Assembly: GCF_003925875.1 (NCBI RefSeq)
Contig: NZ_AP019309.1
Coordinates: forward strand, 1,116,001 to 1,180,000
Length of the DNA stretch: 64,000 nt
Direction: 5' to 3'
Source: Intestinibaculum porci
GTDB taxonomy: Bacteria; Bacillota_I; Bacilli_A; Erysipelotrichales; Coprobacillaceae
The notes beneath the pieces are model-generated. The model was not told the DNA's origin. It saw nothing but the letters and a program-made list of their open reading frames with translations, and did no database searches. Below are positions 1-11,200 of this stretch, one piece after another; position 1 is the first letter of the stretch, and every line of letters starts with the position of its first letter. The translations under genes were made by a program, and so were the position numbers.

Positions 1-1
1 T

Positions 2-766
2 ATTACTCATCCGCTGTTTCTCACCTCGAGTAAACAAAAAGAGGTCAGTGAACAGGACTTAAAAGCTTTTATGGATTATATTGAACAGGATAATCCAACT
101 AGTATTCTTGTCATCTTTCACGAAGGTACTTTTGATGAACGTCGGAAAGTCATGAAAAGTTTACGTAAACATGCCCAGGTATTTCAAATGGAAAAGATGG
201 ATAGTCATTCCGTTTATAAAGTAACGCGGGAAATGATTATGCAAAAAGGCTCTAAAATTGATAATGATGCCCTCAATCTCTTATTAAGCCGGACAGGCGA
301 TAATCTGTTTGAAATTTCTCATCAGGTTGAAAAGCTGACATTATACACACAGCATATTCGCATGGAAGATGTCGATGCCTTAGTAGCGGCGCCATTAGAA
401 GAAAATGTTTTTGCCTTAACCAATGCCATCTTAGCCCATGATATGGCCAAGACAATGGGCATTTATAAGGACCTGATGGTCACTAATCATGAACCGATTG
501 CTTTGATCGCTTTAATTGCGACGTCGCTGCGTCATCTTTATGAAGTCAAATTACTGTCTCGTAAAGGTTATAACGATCGTGAAATAGCCAAGATGACCGG
601 CATTAATCCGCGTGCCATTTATCCTATTCGGAAAAATGGTGAGAAGTTTGAAATCAATGAGCTTCTTGCCAAACTCAATGAACTCTCACAGTTAGACGTG
701 AAAATCAAAACGGGTTTGATTGATAAACAGCGCGGCTTAGAATTATTTTTATTACATATGGGGTGA
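2..766 (+). CDS. holA: DNA polymerase III delta subunit, C-terminal part (cut by window edge)
   Basis: The frame is open from the left edge, so the N-terminus lies outside the window; 254 codons remain of a family usually near 330-340 residues. HolA is the delta subunit of the clamp loader, which opens the beta sliding clamp. The visible part matches the helical middle and collar region: an ISHQVEKL stretch, then an NVFALTNAI helix and a C-terminal helical domain ending in QRGLELFLLHMG. The downstream serine dehydratase begins 4 bases after the stop, so the two are probably cotranscribed. Family recognition is from overall sequence pattern, not a search. Confidence 0.9.
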   Translation: MTHPLFLTSSKQKEVSEQDLKAFMDYIEQDNPTSILVIFHEGTFDERRKVMKSLRKHAQVFQMEKMDSHSVYKVTREMIMQKGSKIDNDALNLLLSRTGDNLFEISHQVEKLTLYTQHIRMEDVDALVAAPLEENVFALTNAILAHDMAKTMGIYKDLMVTNHEPIALIALIATSLRHLYEVKLLSRKGYNDREIAKMTGINPRAIYPIRKNGEKFEINELLAKLNELSQLDVKIKTGLIDKQRGLELFLLHMG

Positions 767-770
767 TGCT

Positions 771-1982
771 ATGCATTCATTGAAAGAATTATATAAAGTG
801 GGGATTGGTCCATCCTCATCACATACGTTAGGGCCACAGAAAATTGCTAAGCGTATTCGTAAAGAATATCCCGAAGCGACACGTTTTGAAGTAGCTTTAC
901 ATGGGTCATTAGCCTTAACGGGGAAAGGGCATCTTACTGACAAAGTCATGCGTGATACCTTTGCCCCGAGGCCTTGCACCTTTACTTTTAATGCTGATCG
1001 TTTGCCCTATCATCCCAATGGCATGATTGTTAATGTGTATCAGGATGACAAACTGCTTAACAGTATTGAAGCGTATTCGATCGGCGGGGGTGCCATCCTT
1101 TTTAAAGGAGAATTTGAACGCGGTCTTAAAGAATATTACCCGCATAACAGTATGGAAGAGATTCTCACTTTCTGTGAACATAATGCTTTATCGCTTTATG
1201 ATTATGTTAAACGTTATGAAGAAGATGATATTGAAGAGTATCTGATGATGATTTTAGAGACAATGTTAGCGTGCGTGGATGCTGGATTAAAAGCAGAAGG
1301 GGTTATTCAAGGACGATTAAAGATGAAGAAAGTGGCCAATGACATGTATCATCAGGCTTTGAATATCCATACGCCAATGCGTCGCTCCCGTCTGATGATT
1401 GCCTCTTATGCTTATGCAGTTGCGGAAGAAAATGCGGATGGTCATCGCATTGTCACCGCGCCAACATGCGGAGCAAGCGGGGTTGTGCCAGCAGTTCTTT
1501 ATCATGCTTATCATAACTTGCATATGAGCAAGCAGGATCTTGTTGAAGCGTTAGCGATCGGCGGCCTTTTTGGCAACTGTGTTAAATATAATGCGACTAT
1601 TTCCGGCGCGGATGGCGGCTGCCAGGCGGAAATCGGTACCGCTTGTGCGATGGCTTCAGCGATGGTCGCCTGGATACATGAACTCAATAACAATTTGATT
1701 GCCTATGCGGCTGAAATGGGCTTAGAACATAATTTTGGCCTGACCTGTGATCCGGTGGGCGGTTATGTGCAGATCCCTTGCATTGAACGTAATGCTTATG
1801 CAGCCCTGTGCGCGATGGATGCCGGCTTGTTAGCGGGAGAGCTGGGCTATTTAAGAAAGAATAAGATTTCTTTTGATCAGGCGGTGCGAGTTTTAAAAGC
1901 GACCGGTAAAGATTTAAATGATGCCTATAAAGAAACCTCATTAGGCGGCCTAGCGAAGGAGTATCATGTTGAAAACGACTAG
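771..1982 (+). CDS. sdaA: L-serine ammonia-lyase (serine dehydratase), single-chain iron-sulfur type
   Basis: Converts L-serine to pyruvate and ammonia with an oxygen-sensitive 4Fe-4S cluster. At 403 residues it joins the beta-type N-terminal domain (YKVGIGPSSSHT motif at the start) to the catalytic alpha domain (PTCGASG near residue 233). C284 (GGCQAE), C326 (LTCDP) and C337 (IPCIE) are spaced 42 and 11 residues apart, as in the cluster ligands of studied single-chain enzymes. The C-terminus ends EYHVEND and has no cysteine, so the 'tail-in-mouth' terminal cysteine described for some relatives is missing. It overlaps hemW by 17 bases. In Bacillus the equivalent genes sit beside recG; here it follows holA. 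Confidence 0.92.
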   Translation: MHSLKELYKVGIGPSSSHTLGPQKIAKRIRKEYPEATRFEVALHGSLALTGKGHLTDKVMRDTFAPRPCTFTFNADRLPYHPNGMIVNVYQDDKLLNSIEAYSIGGGAILFKGEFERGLKEYYPHNSMEEILTFCEHNALSLYDYVKRYEEDDIEEYLMMILETMLACVDAGLKAEGVIQGRLKMKKVANDMYHQALNIHTPMRRSRLMIASYAYAVAEENADGHRIVTAPTCGASGVVPAVLYHAYHNLHMSKQDLVEALAIGGLFGNCVKYNATISGADGGCQAEIGTACAMASAMVAWIHELNNNLIAYAAEMGLEHNFGLTCDPVGGYVQIPCIERNAYAALCAMDAGLLAGELGYLRKNKISFDQAVRVLKATGKDLNDAYKETSLGGLAKEYHVEND

Positions 1983-3060
1983 CGCTTTATATGTCCATAT
2001 TCCGTTTTGTGACAGCATCTGCAGTTACTGTGATTTTTGTAAAGTTTTTTATAATGAGAAGATGGTCGATGATTATTTGACGGCGTTAGAAAAAGAGGCG
2101 CAAACGTTGCAAGGGACGATGACGACAATTTATATTGGCGGCGGGACGCCTTCGAGCTTATCTTTAGCGCAGTTAGCGCGTTTAATGCACATTTTAGCGC
2201 CATTTTGTGATGCGCATACGTTAGAATATACGATGGAAGCTAATCCTGAATCCGTCACGTTAGAGAAACTGCAGCTGCTTGCTCACTATGGGGTTAATCG
2301 TCTTTCTCTTGGCGTGCAGAGTTTTCAGCCTCATTTAATTAAGGCGATTGAACGTCATCATCATCAACAGATGGTGATTGATGTTTTAAAGATGGCCCAA
2401 GATTATATCCCTTCATTATCGATCGATATGATGTATGGCTTACCAGGACAGACGCTCGCTGATCTGAAAAAAGATTTAGCGGTCATCGATACCTTACCAA
2501 TTACGCATCTTTCTTATTATGATCTGATTCTTGAAGCGGGGACGAAATTAAGTCATACGTCCTATCAAGGCATTGATGAAGATCTTGATGATGCGATGGA
2601 GACACAGATACATCATCATTTAGAGCTGCTTGGCTATCATCAGTATGAAGTCTCTAACTATGCTTTAGGAAACCATGAATCCATGCATAATAAAGTGTAC
2701 TGGCATTATGATAACTATTATGGCATTGGCGCGGGGGCGAGCAGTAAGATTGATGACTGCATGATTGATCATAGCCGCGCTTTACTGAAATACCTTCGTG
2801 GCGAAGATATTACCCATGTCACAAAACTGAGTAAAGAAGATACGATGTTCAATCATCTGATGATGTCACTGCGTTTAGTGGAAGGTTTAGATTTGACGGA
2901 GTTCACCCGGCGTTATGGCAAACGCGTACAGGAGGTCTATCAGGAGCCGTTAAAGAAACATCTCTCTTTAGGCAATTTAGTGATTGATGATAATCATTTA
3001 AAAACAACCCCGAAGTCACTGCGCTATCTCAACAGCATTCTGATCGACTTTCTCGATTAA
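1966..3060 (+). CDS. hemW: Radical SAM heme chaperone HemW (oxygen-independent coproporphyrinogen III oxidase-like)
   Basis: The 364-residue protein opens with YVHIPFCDSICSYCDFC, the CxxxCxxC radical-SAM cluster motif followed by the extra cysteine typical of HemN/HemW. YIGGGTPSSL and the later NRLSLGVQSF are further family signatures. HemW proteins bind heme and are thought to deliver it; they lack the HemN decarboxylase activity. The start ATG lies inside the end of sdaA, so translation is probably coupled. The placement just before hrcA matches the hemW-hrcA-grpE-dnaK order seen in many Firmicutes. A terminator follows directly, so the heat-shock operon is transcribed separately. Confidence 0.93.
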   Translation: MLKTTSALYVHIPFCDSICSYCDFCKVFYNEKMVDDYLTALEKEAQTLQGTMTTIYIGGGTPSSLSLAQLARLMHILAPFCDAHTLEYTMEANPESVTLEKLQLLAHYGVNRLSLGVQSFQPHLIKAIERHHHQQMVIDVLKMAQDYIPSLSIDMMYGLPGQTLADLKKDLAVIDTLPITHLSYYDLILEAGTKLSHTSYQGIDEDLDDAMETQIHHHLELLGYHQYEVSNYALGNHESMHNKVYWHYDNYYGIGAGASSKIDDCMIDHSRALLKYLRGEDITHVTKLSKEDTMFNHLMMSLRLVEGLDLTEFTRRYGKRVQEVYQEPLKKHLSLGNLVIDDNHLKTTPKSLRYLNSILIDFLD

Positions 3061-3085
3061 TACCTGTTTTTACGGGTATTTTTTT
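3060..3085 (+). terminator. Rho-independent terminator of the holA-sdaA-hemW unit
   Basis: ATACCTG and CGGGTAT form a 7-bp stem (one G-T pair) around a TTTTTA loop and are followed by six T residues. It begins on the last base of the hemW stop codon. Confidence 0.85.
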
Positions 3086-3109
3086 CTTTTCGTGAAACGA
3101 AAAGAAAAA
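3081..3109. terminator. Second, perfect 13-bp hairpin, symmetric for both strands
   Basis: Positions 3081-3093 and 3097-3109 are exact reverse complements around a GAA loop. The outer arms are T-rich and A-rich, so it could terminate or insulate transcription in either direction between hemW and the hrcA promoter. Confidence 0.6.
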
Positions 3110-3119
3110 GAGTTAAAGT

Positions 3120-3146
3120 TTAGCACTTAATTATTGACACTGCTAA
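3120..3146 (+). promoter_or_regulatory. CIRCE-like operator 1 (HrcA site), overlapping the -35 box
   Basis: TTAGCACTT, a 9-base spacer and CACTGCTAA match the CIRCE consensus (TTAGCACTC-N9-GAGTGCTAA) at 8 of 9 and 7 of 9 positions. It covers the TTGACA -35 box, so bound HrcA would block RNA polymerase. Confidence 0.75.
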
Positions 3147-3161
3147 AAATGTGTGTATAAT
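3134..3161 (+). promoter_or_regulatory. Sigma-A promoter of the hrcA-grpE-dnaK-dnaJ operon
   Basis: TTGACA at 3134-3139 and TATAAT at 3156-3161 are consensus hexamers with a 16-bp spacer. The predicted start site near 3168 falls at the left end of the second CIRCE-like operator. Confidence 0.88.
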
Positions 3162-3165
3162 GGAG

Positions 3166-3192
3166 TTAGCAATTGAAGAAGAAGAGTGCTAA
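3166..3192 (+). promoter_or_regulatory. CIRCE-like operator 2 (HrcA site) at the transcription start
   Basis: TTAGCAATT, 9 bases, then a perfect GAGTGCTAA. The right arm touches the AAAGGAGG ribosome site of hrcA (3191-3198). Its position at the start of the mRNA is the usual CIRCE position. Confidence 0.85.
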
Positions 3193-3205
3193 AGGAGGAA
3201 TCGAT

Positions 3206-4255
3206 ATGCTTACAGCCCGACAATTACTGATTTTTAAATACATCGTCGAAGAGTATATCCAGACGGGTGAACCGGTCGGCAGTAAACTGTTGATGACGAA
3301 ATACAAGCTTCCTTATTCAAGTGCAACGATTCGTAATGAAATGAGCACCTTGGAAAAACAGGGCTTTCTTGATAAGACGCATACCTCAAGCGGGCGTGTG
3401 CCAAGCAAGAAAGGCTATCATTTCTATGTCGAGACATTACTACAGCCGAATGTAGATGACGAAGTCAAAAATCAGGTCTCTACATTGTTTGCGAACACCA
3501 ACCGATCGTTAAGCGAAATTATTGAGCAGTGCTGCGAAATGATTTCTCAGTTAACGAATCTGACAACGGTAGCCTTAGGCAACAATGCGAGTTTTGAACG
3601 CTTTCAAAACATTACATTAGTACCGCTAGGCGCCCATAGTGCCACTGCCATTATCGTGACCGATAAAGGACATGTCGAAAATCGCACTTTCCAGATTAAG
3701 GATGAAGCGATGATGGATGACCTCAATGCTTGTGTTGGTGTGATCAACGATACAATGACGGGCACTCCGATTGATGATGTCGTTGAAAAACTGGAAAATG
3801 ATGTCAAGCCTATTCTTAATGTTAAGGTAAAAGAACATGAAGTGCTCTTTAATGCCTTCCTGGAAGCTTTTATGAAGTTTGCCAAACAGAATGTGTACTT
3901 CTCTGGTAAAGATAATATACTTTATCAGCCAGAATACAATGATGTCAATAAACTTCGTAAGCTGGTGACAGCTTTTGAAAATTCATCTCGCTGGAAGATG
4001 CTTGAGCCATCGAGTGATAGCGAAGATGGTGTCACCGTGAGAATTGGCAGTGAAACACCATTCGAAGATATGGATGATGTTTCCGTTATATCAGCATCGT
4101 TTGATACTGGTAAGGAATCTAAAGGCTCTATTTCGGTGATCGGTCCAACCCGTATGCCTTACGAGAAGGTCGTATCCTTAGTAGAGTACGTAAGTGACAA
4201 TATTGAAAAGCTGATTCAGGATGAATACGGCGACGAAGAAAATGATGAGAGGTGA
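3206..4255 (+). CDS. hrcA: Heat-inducible transcription repressor HrcA
   Basis: Repressor of class I heat-shock genes that binds CIRCE elements; GroEL is known to assist its folding. The start at ATG 3206 is chosen because AAAGGAGG (3191-3198) lies 7 bases upstream; the longer reading from TTG 3173 would begin inside the CIRCE operator and upstream of this ribosome site. The 349-residue product has an N-terminal winged helix (LTARQLLIFKYIVEEY, then SSATIRNEM) and the longer C-terminal dimerisation and GAF-like part. First gene of the hrcA-grpE-dnaK-dnaJ operon; its stop lies 5 bases before the grpE start. Confidence 0.95.
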   Translation: MLTARQLLIFKYIVEEYIQTGEPVGSKLLMTKYKLPYSSATIRNEMSTLEKQGFLDKTHTSSGRVPSKKGYHFYVETLLQPNVDDEVKNQVSTLFANTNRSLSEIIEQCCEMISQLTNLTTVALGNNASFERFQNITLVPLGAHSATAIIVTDKGHVENRTFQIKDEAMMDDLNACVGVINDTMTGTPIDDVVEKLENDVKPILNVKVKEHEVLFNAFLEAFMKFAKQNVYFSGKDNILYQPEYNDVNKLRKLVTAFENSSRWKMLEPSSDSEDGVTVRIGSETPFEDMDDVSVISASFDTGKESKGSISVIGPTRMPYEKVVSLVEYVSDNIEKLIQDEYGDEENDER

Positions 4256-4259
4256 AAAT

Positions 4260-4838
4260 ATGGCAGAAGAAAAGAAAAATGATGAAGTTCAGGAAGAAAC
4301 AAAAGATGTAAAAGAAGAGACTAAGCAGCCTGAAGCTTCTCCAGAAAAAGAAGAAAAACCACAAGAAGAGAAAAAAGCAGATCAAGATCAGGAAATTGCA
4401 GACCTGAAAGAAGAAGCCAACAAATGGAAGACAGAATACTATAAAGTCTTTGCGGATATGCAGAATACCCAGAAACGTTTGACAAAGGAATTCGATAACA
4501 CAAAGAAATTTATGATGCAAAACTTTATTGAAGATCTGTTACCGGTAGTGGACAACTTCGAACGTTCATTAGCTTCTGAAGCCAATGATGAAAGTCTAAA
4601 AAATTTCCTTAAAGGATATCAGATGATTCATGATCAGCTCATGAATATCTTAGAGAAAAATGGTGTGAAAGCCATCGAGGCCAAAGTCGGTGATGATTTC
4701 GATCCTAACTTGCATCAGGCCATTATGACTGAAAAAGTGGATGGGATGGAACCAAACAAAATCACTGAAGAATTACAAAAAGGTTATATGTTAAAAGATC
4801 GTGTCATTAGAGCAACACTTGTCAAAGTGAGTGAATAG
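4260..4838 (+). CDS. grpE: Nucleotide exchange factor GrpE
   Basis: GrpE releases ADP from DnaK. The 192-residue protein has a highly charged, disordered Glu/Lys-rich N-terminal third (about residues 1-60), a long coiled coil (KWKTEYYKVFADMQNTQKR) and the C-terminal beta domain (GDDFDPNLHQAI, then GYMLKDRVIR). ATG 4260 is preferred over an upstream in-frame ATG at 4221, because GAGAGGTG lies just before it and the extra 13 residues would be encoded within hrcA. It sits 13 bases before dnaK. Confidence 0.95.
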   Translation: MAEEKKNDEVQEETKDVKEETKQPEASPEKEEKPQEEKKADQDQEIADLKEEANKWKTEYYKVFADMQNTQKRLTKEFDNTKKFMMQNFIEDLLPVVDNFERSLASEANDESLKNFLKGYQMIHDQLMNILEKNGVKAIEAKVGDDFDPNLHQAIMTEKVDGMEPNKITEELQKGYMLKDRVIRATLVKVSE

Positions 4839-4848
4839 GAGGAAATAA

Positions 4849-6678
<1,830 letters not shown>

Positions 6679-6679
6679 T

Positions 6680-6712
6680 GTGAACATCCAAGGCTTTGGC
6701 CTTGGATTTCAC
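6680..6712 (+). other. dnaK-dnaJ intercistronic hairpin
   Basis: ATCCAAGGC and GCCTTGGAT form a perfect 9-bp stem with a TTTG loop; flanking GTGA and TCAC can extend it. No T run follows, so it is unlikely to be a full terminator. An RNA processing or stability element that adjusts dnaK versus dnaJ levels is plausible. Confidence 0.7.
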
Positions 6713-6733
6713 TTGAATTAAGGGGGCGTAAGC

Positions 6734-7858
6734 ATGGCAGAAAAAAGAGACTATTATGAAGTCTTAGGCGTAGATAAAAACGCGACGCAAGATCAGATCA
6801 AACGTGCTTATCGTAAGATGGCCAAAAAATACCATCCGGATGTGAATAAATCTCCTGATGCAGAAGAAAAGTTCAAGGAAGTCAATGAGGCTTATGAAGT
6901 CCTCTCTGATGAAAATAAGAAAGCTGCTTACGACCGTTATGGACATGCGGCTTTTGATGGCACAGCAGGGGCTGGCGGAGCCGGCGGCTTCGGCGGCTTT
7001 GGCGGTTTCGAAGATATGGACTTTGGTGATATCTTCGGCTCATTCTTTGGCGGCGGCGGAAGATCACGTACCCGTGATACCGGACCACGTCAGGGCGAAG
7101 ACCGTTTTGTCCAGTTAGATATTGACTTCATGGATGCCATCCGTGGTAAGAAAACAGATATTAAAATTAATTATGATGAACCTTGTAAAGCTTGTAACGG
7201 CAGCGGGGCCGCGAGTCCAAATGATATTGAAAACTGTCCGCGTTGTGGCGGCAGTGGCCGTGTGCGCATGCAGCAGCGTTCACCATTTGGGACATTTGTG
7301 CAGGAATCTGAATGTCCAGATTGTCACGGCACCGGGAAAAAGATCAAAAAGATTTGTCCAGAATGTCGCGGCAAGGGTTATAAGAACAAAAATGTCACTG
7401 TTGAATTAAATATTCCTGCGGGGATCAATACCCATCAGCAGTTACGTGTCCAGGGCAAAGGCGGCCGTGGCATCAATGGTGGTCCTAATGGCGACTTATA
7501 TGTGGAAATTTATGTGCGTCCACATAAACACTTTGTTCGTCAGGGCAATGATATCCATATCGAAATTCCGGTTTCGGCAGTTGATGCAACGTTGGGCTGC
7601 AAGGTGGAAGTGCCAACCGTTTACGGTGATGTTGAAATGAGTATCCCTGAAGGGACACAGCCAGGCACAACTTTACGATTACGTGGCAAAGGTGTGAAGT
7701 CTTTACGTGGCAATACTTATGGTGATGAATATGTCACTGTCAATGTGAAGATTCCAACTAAGTTGACAAAAGCCGAAAAAGACCTGTATAAGAAATTACA
7801 GGGCGGAACAACCCGTAAGAGTATTTTTGAACAGTTTAAAAACTCATTTAAAGCATAA
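6734..7858 (+). CDS. dnaJ: Molecular chaperone DnaJ (Hsp40)
   Basis: Type I Hsp40 co-chaperone that delivers clients to DnaK and stimulates its ATPase. The 374 residues run: J domain (residues 1-70, with the invariant HPD in KYHPDVNK), a Gly/Phe-rich linker, four zinc-binding CxxCxGxG motifs ([32 protein letters not shown]), and two C-terminal beta domains. All eight zinc cysteines are present. It is the last gene of the operon and is followed by two strong hairpin terminators. AAGGGGGC lies before the start. Confidence 0.97.
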   Translation: MAEKRDYYEVLGVDKNATQDQIKRAYRKMAKKYHPDVNKSPDAEEKFKEVNEAYEVLSDENKKAAYDRYGHAAFDGTAGAGGAGGFGGFGGFEDMDFGDIFGSFFGGGGRSRTRDTGPRQGEDRFVQLDIDFMDAIRGKKTDIKINYDEPCKACNGSGAASPNDIENCPRCGGSGRVRMQQRSPFGTFVQESECPDCHGTGKKIKKICPECRGKGYKNKNVTVELNIPAGINTHQQLRVQGKGGRGINGGPNGDLYVEIYVRPHKHFVRQGNDIHIEIPVSAVDATLGCKVEVPTVYGDVEMSIPEGTQPGTTLRLRGKGVKSLRGNTYGDEYVTVNVKIPTKLTKAEKDLYKKLQGGTTRKSIFEQFKNSFKA

Positions 7859-7885
7859 AATAGCTTTGATTTATACATAAGATAA

Positions 7886-7923
7886 AGCATGAACATCCGT
7901 TTGGATTGTTTGTGCTTTTTTTG
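7886..7923 (+). terminator. Terminator of the dnaK operon
   Basis: A 13-bp imperfect stem (AGCATGAACATCC with GGATTGTTTGTGCT, one bulge and G-T pairs) around GTTT, followed by seven T residues. Confidence 0.85.
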
Positions 7924-7953
7924 TTCAATCAGTCTTTGCGTAAATTGGAATCT

Positions 7954-7989
7954 AAGGATAATACCTATGAGTAGGTATTGTCCTTTTTG
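7954..7989 (+). terminator. Second tandem terminator-like hairpin
   Basis: AAGGATAATACCTA pairs with TAGGTATTGTCCTT over 14 bp (one G-T pair) around a TGAG loop, followed by five T residues. It could be a back-up terminator for dnaJ or end a short separate transcript. Confidence 0.75.
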
Positions 7990-8109
7990 TGCATCGTAAT
8001 AATAGCGAGACGATTCATAAATTGCTAATAAACAGCCAAAAGGGTATTTGCTTGATCATGGTAATCAATGCCGTTTGCTTATGATGTTATTGAAAATCAT
8101 GAAGGTTTC

Positions 8110-8139
8110 AATTATGTCAAGTACAAATTATGTCATTTT
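8110..8139 (+). promoter_or_regulatory. Direct repeat and shared 26-nt element upstream of the adhesin
   Basis: AATTATGTCA occurs twice (8110-8119 and 8126-8135), 16 bases apart. Bases 8114-8139 match 12761-12786 upstream of the backbone pilin at 21 of 26 positions. Each copy lies 40-41 bases before a -10 like hexamer. A binding site for a shared regulator is inferred; the adjacent LytTR regulator is a candidate, although LytTR repeats usually lie about 21 bases apart. Confidence 0.5.
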
Positions 8140-8158
8140 ATTCTCTTTTTTGGGACTA

Positions 8159-8185
8159 TTGAGCCGATTAAGGTCTTCTTATAAT
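8159..8185 (+). promoter_or_regulatory. Probable promoter of the thioester adhesin gene
   Basis: TATAAT at 8180-8185 is a perfect -10 box. The best -35 (TTGAGC, 8159-8164) has a short 15-bp spacer, as expected if an activator is needed. The predicted start near 8192 leaves a leader of about 30 bases. Confidence 0.5.
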
Positions 8186-8221
8186 ACGAATAGAGTAGTT
8201 GAGAAGAAAAGAAGAGGAATT

Positions 8222-11200
8222 ATGAAAGAAATTTATGGACAAATGAAACGGTTATTGAGAAAAAATCTAGTAGCTTTCATCAGCGTTCTTATGATTGCGG
8301 CTAGTGTGAAAGTGAATAGTGTTCATGGGGAGACAAACACGGCAGACATTCATACCAGTTTGACACCATCTTTATATGATGCTTCTGGTAAGAAAGTCAC
8401 GAACATTAATAATATCGATGGTAATGGTATGAAGCTTGCTGTGAACTATTCTTTAGTTCAAGCGGAAAGCTCAAGCGAAAAAAGTTATATAAGTTTTGTG
8501 AGAGATCATTACAACATTGCCTCTGAAAAATCAATCGATATTTTATGGGGGGCAAAAACTAATTTTAGGATTGGTTCAGTAGATCCTGAAAATTATGATG
8601 GTCATTTGGATTATTCCTTAGAAATAACAAATGGCGCTTATGCAAAAACTATGGATCAATCTCATTGGTATTTACTCTATATTGATGCGTCAGGTCATGC
8701 GCATAAGCTAACAAAATCGTCAGATTATACAATTACAACAAATAGTAATGGTGCTATTTCAAAGATTGTTGTAAAAAAATTATCGAAAGCATCCGGATAT
8801 GGAAATGGGACTTATTATCTCGTCGAAGCAGGTACAAAAACATATGATCCTGATAGCGGAGAAGTGGTGAACGATCCAACCACAAATGTCAATATTCCTG
8901 ATGGAGAGAATGGCGCTACGGTTTCTATTCCTGTCGTTTACAGTTCTACCAATAGACTCTATACAACATTAACAGGTAAATTCAATACTAATCCAGCTTT
9001 TGATGAAACAGCGTTTACTAATATTTCAAAGGGTATTTATGGCACTGATATTGCTTCTTTATCACCAATTAAGGTTGATCTTTCAGGAGAAAATTTAAAT
9101 ACTGTATTAATGAATGATAATTTAAAGGCTGTCTATGATATGACCTTAACGATTGAAAATCAATCAGAAAATCCTAAATGGGATTTATTGTATTTTGATG
9201 AAAATGGCAAAAATCCTGCTGATATCACAAATGAATTAGGAACATCTTTAGCGGCATCAGTTGATAGTGATGGCTATTATAAAGTTCACTTTGTGACAGA
9301 ACATAAACAGCCAGGGTACTATGTTATCGTTGAAGAAGGGAAAAAAATAGAAGAAATGAATGCTTCTAATCCTATTATTGATGGGAAAAAGGATAGTGTT
9401 CAAGCATATAAAATGGCGGTTCATGATGGCTCAACCAATGAAGTCACAGGTTATATTAAAGCACAGTTTGATGGGACACCAAGGATTGATTTTGACCAAA
9501 TGAATAAAGCTAGCGCAGACTTAATTGATGGCAATATGGTTCAGACACAGGCTTTAGCTGTCGCATTTAGTCAGTGGGAAAATGATGATAGCTATAAGAA
9601 GTTAAATCAAAAAAATTATTCTCTCACGTTTGGTGCTTCCTATGCCATGGTTCCTATTAAAAATACGACGTGGAGATTACTCTATTATCCAGATAAAACT
9701 TTTACAAATGGTGTCGATATCACTGATCAAGCTAAAATCACAACTAACAATAATACTGTTTCTTATACGACAACTTATAAGAAGAATGGATATTATGTTT
9801 TAGTTGAAGTCGCTTCTAAGGAAAATACAGCCAAACCTGAATATGTAACAGATACTTCTATGTATTATGGTTATGAAGAAAGATTCTATGGTTCTAACTT
9901 GTTTAAAATCAAGAATTCTGATGGAAAGACAGAGAATGTAGCCTATTGTAATACTTATGATAATTTTGCACCGTTGTATAACGGCTTGGCTGTGCAGGGC
10001 TCAAATGATATTTATTTTAATTTATATCATCGCTATACAGATCCAATTGCCTATTGGCAAAGTTTGAGTGAAAAACAAAAATTTGGCATTAGAAGTCGAT
10101 TAGGTATCACAAATGATGATAATAAGGCTGCACTTACGATTTGTGATGAAGCTTCAAAAGCTATTTATTACGGTTACCATGACAGTAGTAATGGCGTAAA
10201 GGATGATCCAGCTGGTTTATTCCGTAGGCTGCCAAGATCAGGTCAAGCTTTAGATCGCAACGGAAATCTGGTATCGGTTACGAAAACGGATTATGAGAGA
10301 TGGATTACTCAGTTGGTTATTCATTATTTTACTGATGGTGTTGATGTTACACACAACAAATTTGCAAATGTTACCGATAATAATGGGCAAATAAGTGAGA
10401 TTGGTAAGATCGCACAAAAGATGGTTGACATGATCAAAAACAATTCTGGCCCTGCTCTTCCTAGTGGTAAGGCAGTGTATTTTTATAAATTTGATGGTGT
10501 ATATAAAATTTCTAATCCAACAGCTGATGAAAAAAACAATCCCGCTGCTTCTCAAAGGAAAGAAAAAGTAAGCTTGCCTTTTAGCGTTGGCAGTAAACCC
10601 TATGCAAATAGTCAAGATATGATTACAGCGCATTTTGAAAATTCAACAGAAAAGCTAGTTTATATTAGTAAAAAGAATATTGGTGGAGAAAATTTATCGG
10701 GGGCGAAGATCCAAATTGTAAATGACCAGCAGACAGCCGTTAAATATGGCACATATACGACCGATGGCTCTGATCATTTACTGAGCTTAGAGCCAGGTAT
10801 TTATACATTTCATGAGGTCAGTGCACCAGCTGGTTATCGCCTTGCTGAAGACTTTCAGTTTAAGGTTGAGCAAGATGGTCATATTACTGTGGTTGATGCT
10901 CATGGAAATATGGTAAGTGCAGATGACAATAAATTAACAGTTACTGATTTGTCTCACTATACTGTTAAGTTTAATAAGGTAGATGAACATGGAGAATTTG
11001 TGGCAGGGGCGAAACTAAAACTGACGAAAAATGATGATCCTTCGTTTAAACAAATCACCTGGATCACTGGGACAAGTCCACATATAATCGATGATCTGCC
11101 AAATGGTCAATATACACTCTCAGAAGTAGAAGCTCCTCATGGCTATGCAAAAGCGGAAAGTCAGACATTTATCCTTGATCAAAAGACGACGCAACCAATA

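Noticed and set aside
8048-8221. N-terminal extension of the adhesin frame
   Set aside because: It would place the promoter-like TATAAT inside the gene and bury the signal peptide 60-70 residues from the start; ATG 8222 has a ribosome site.
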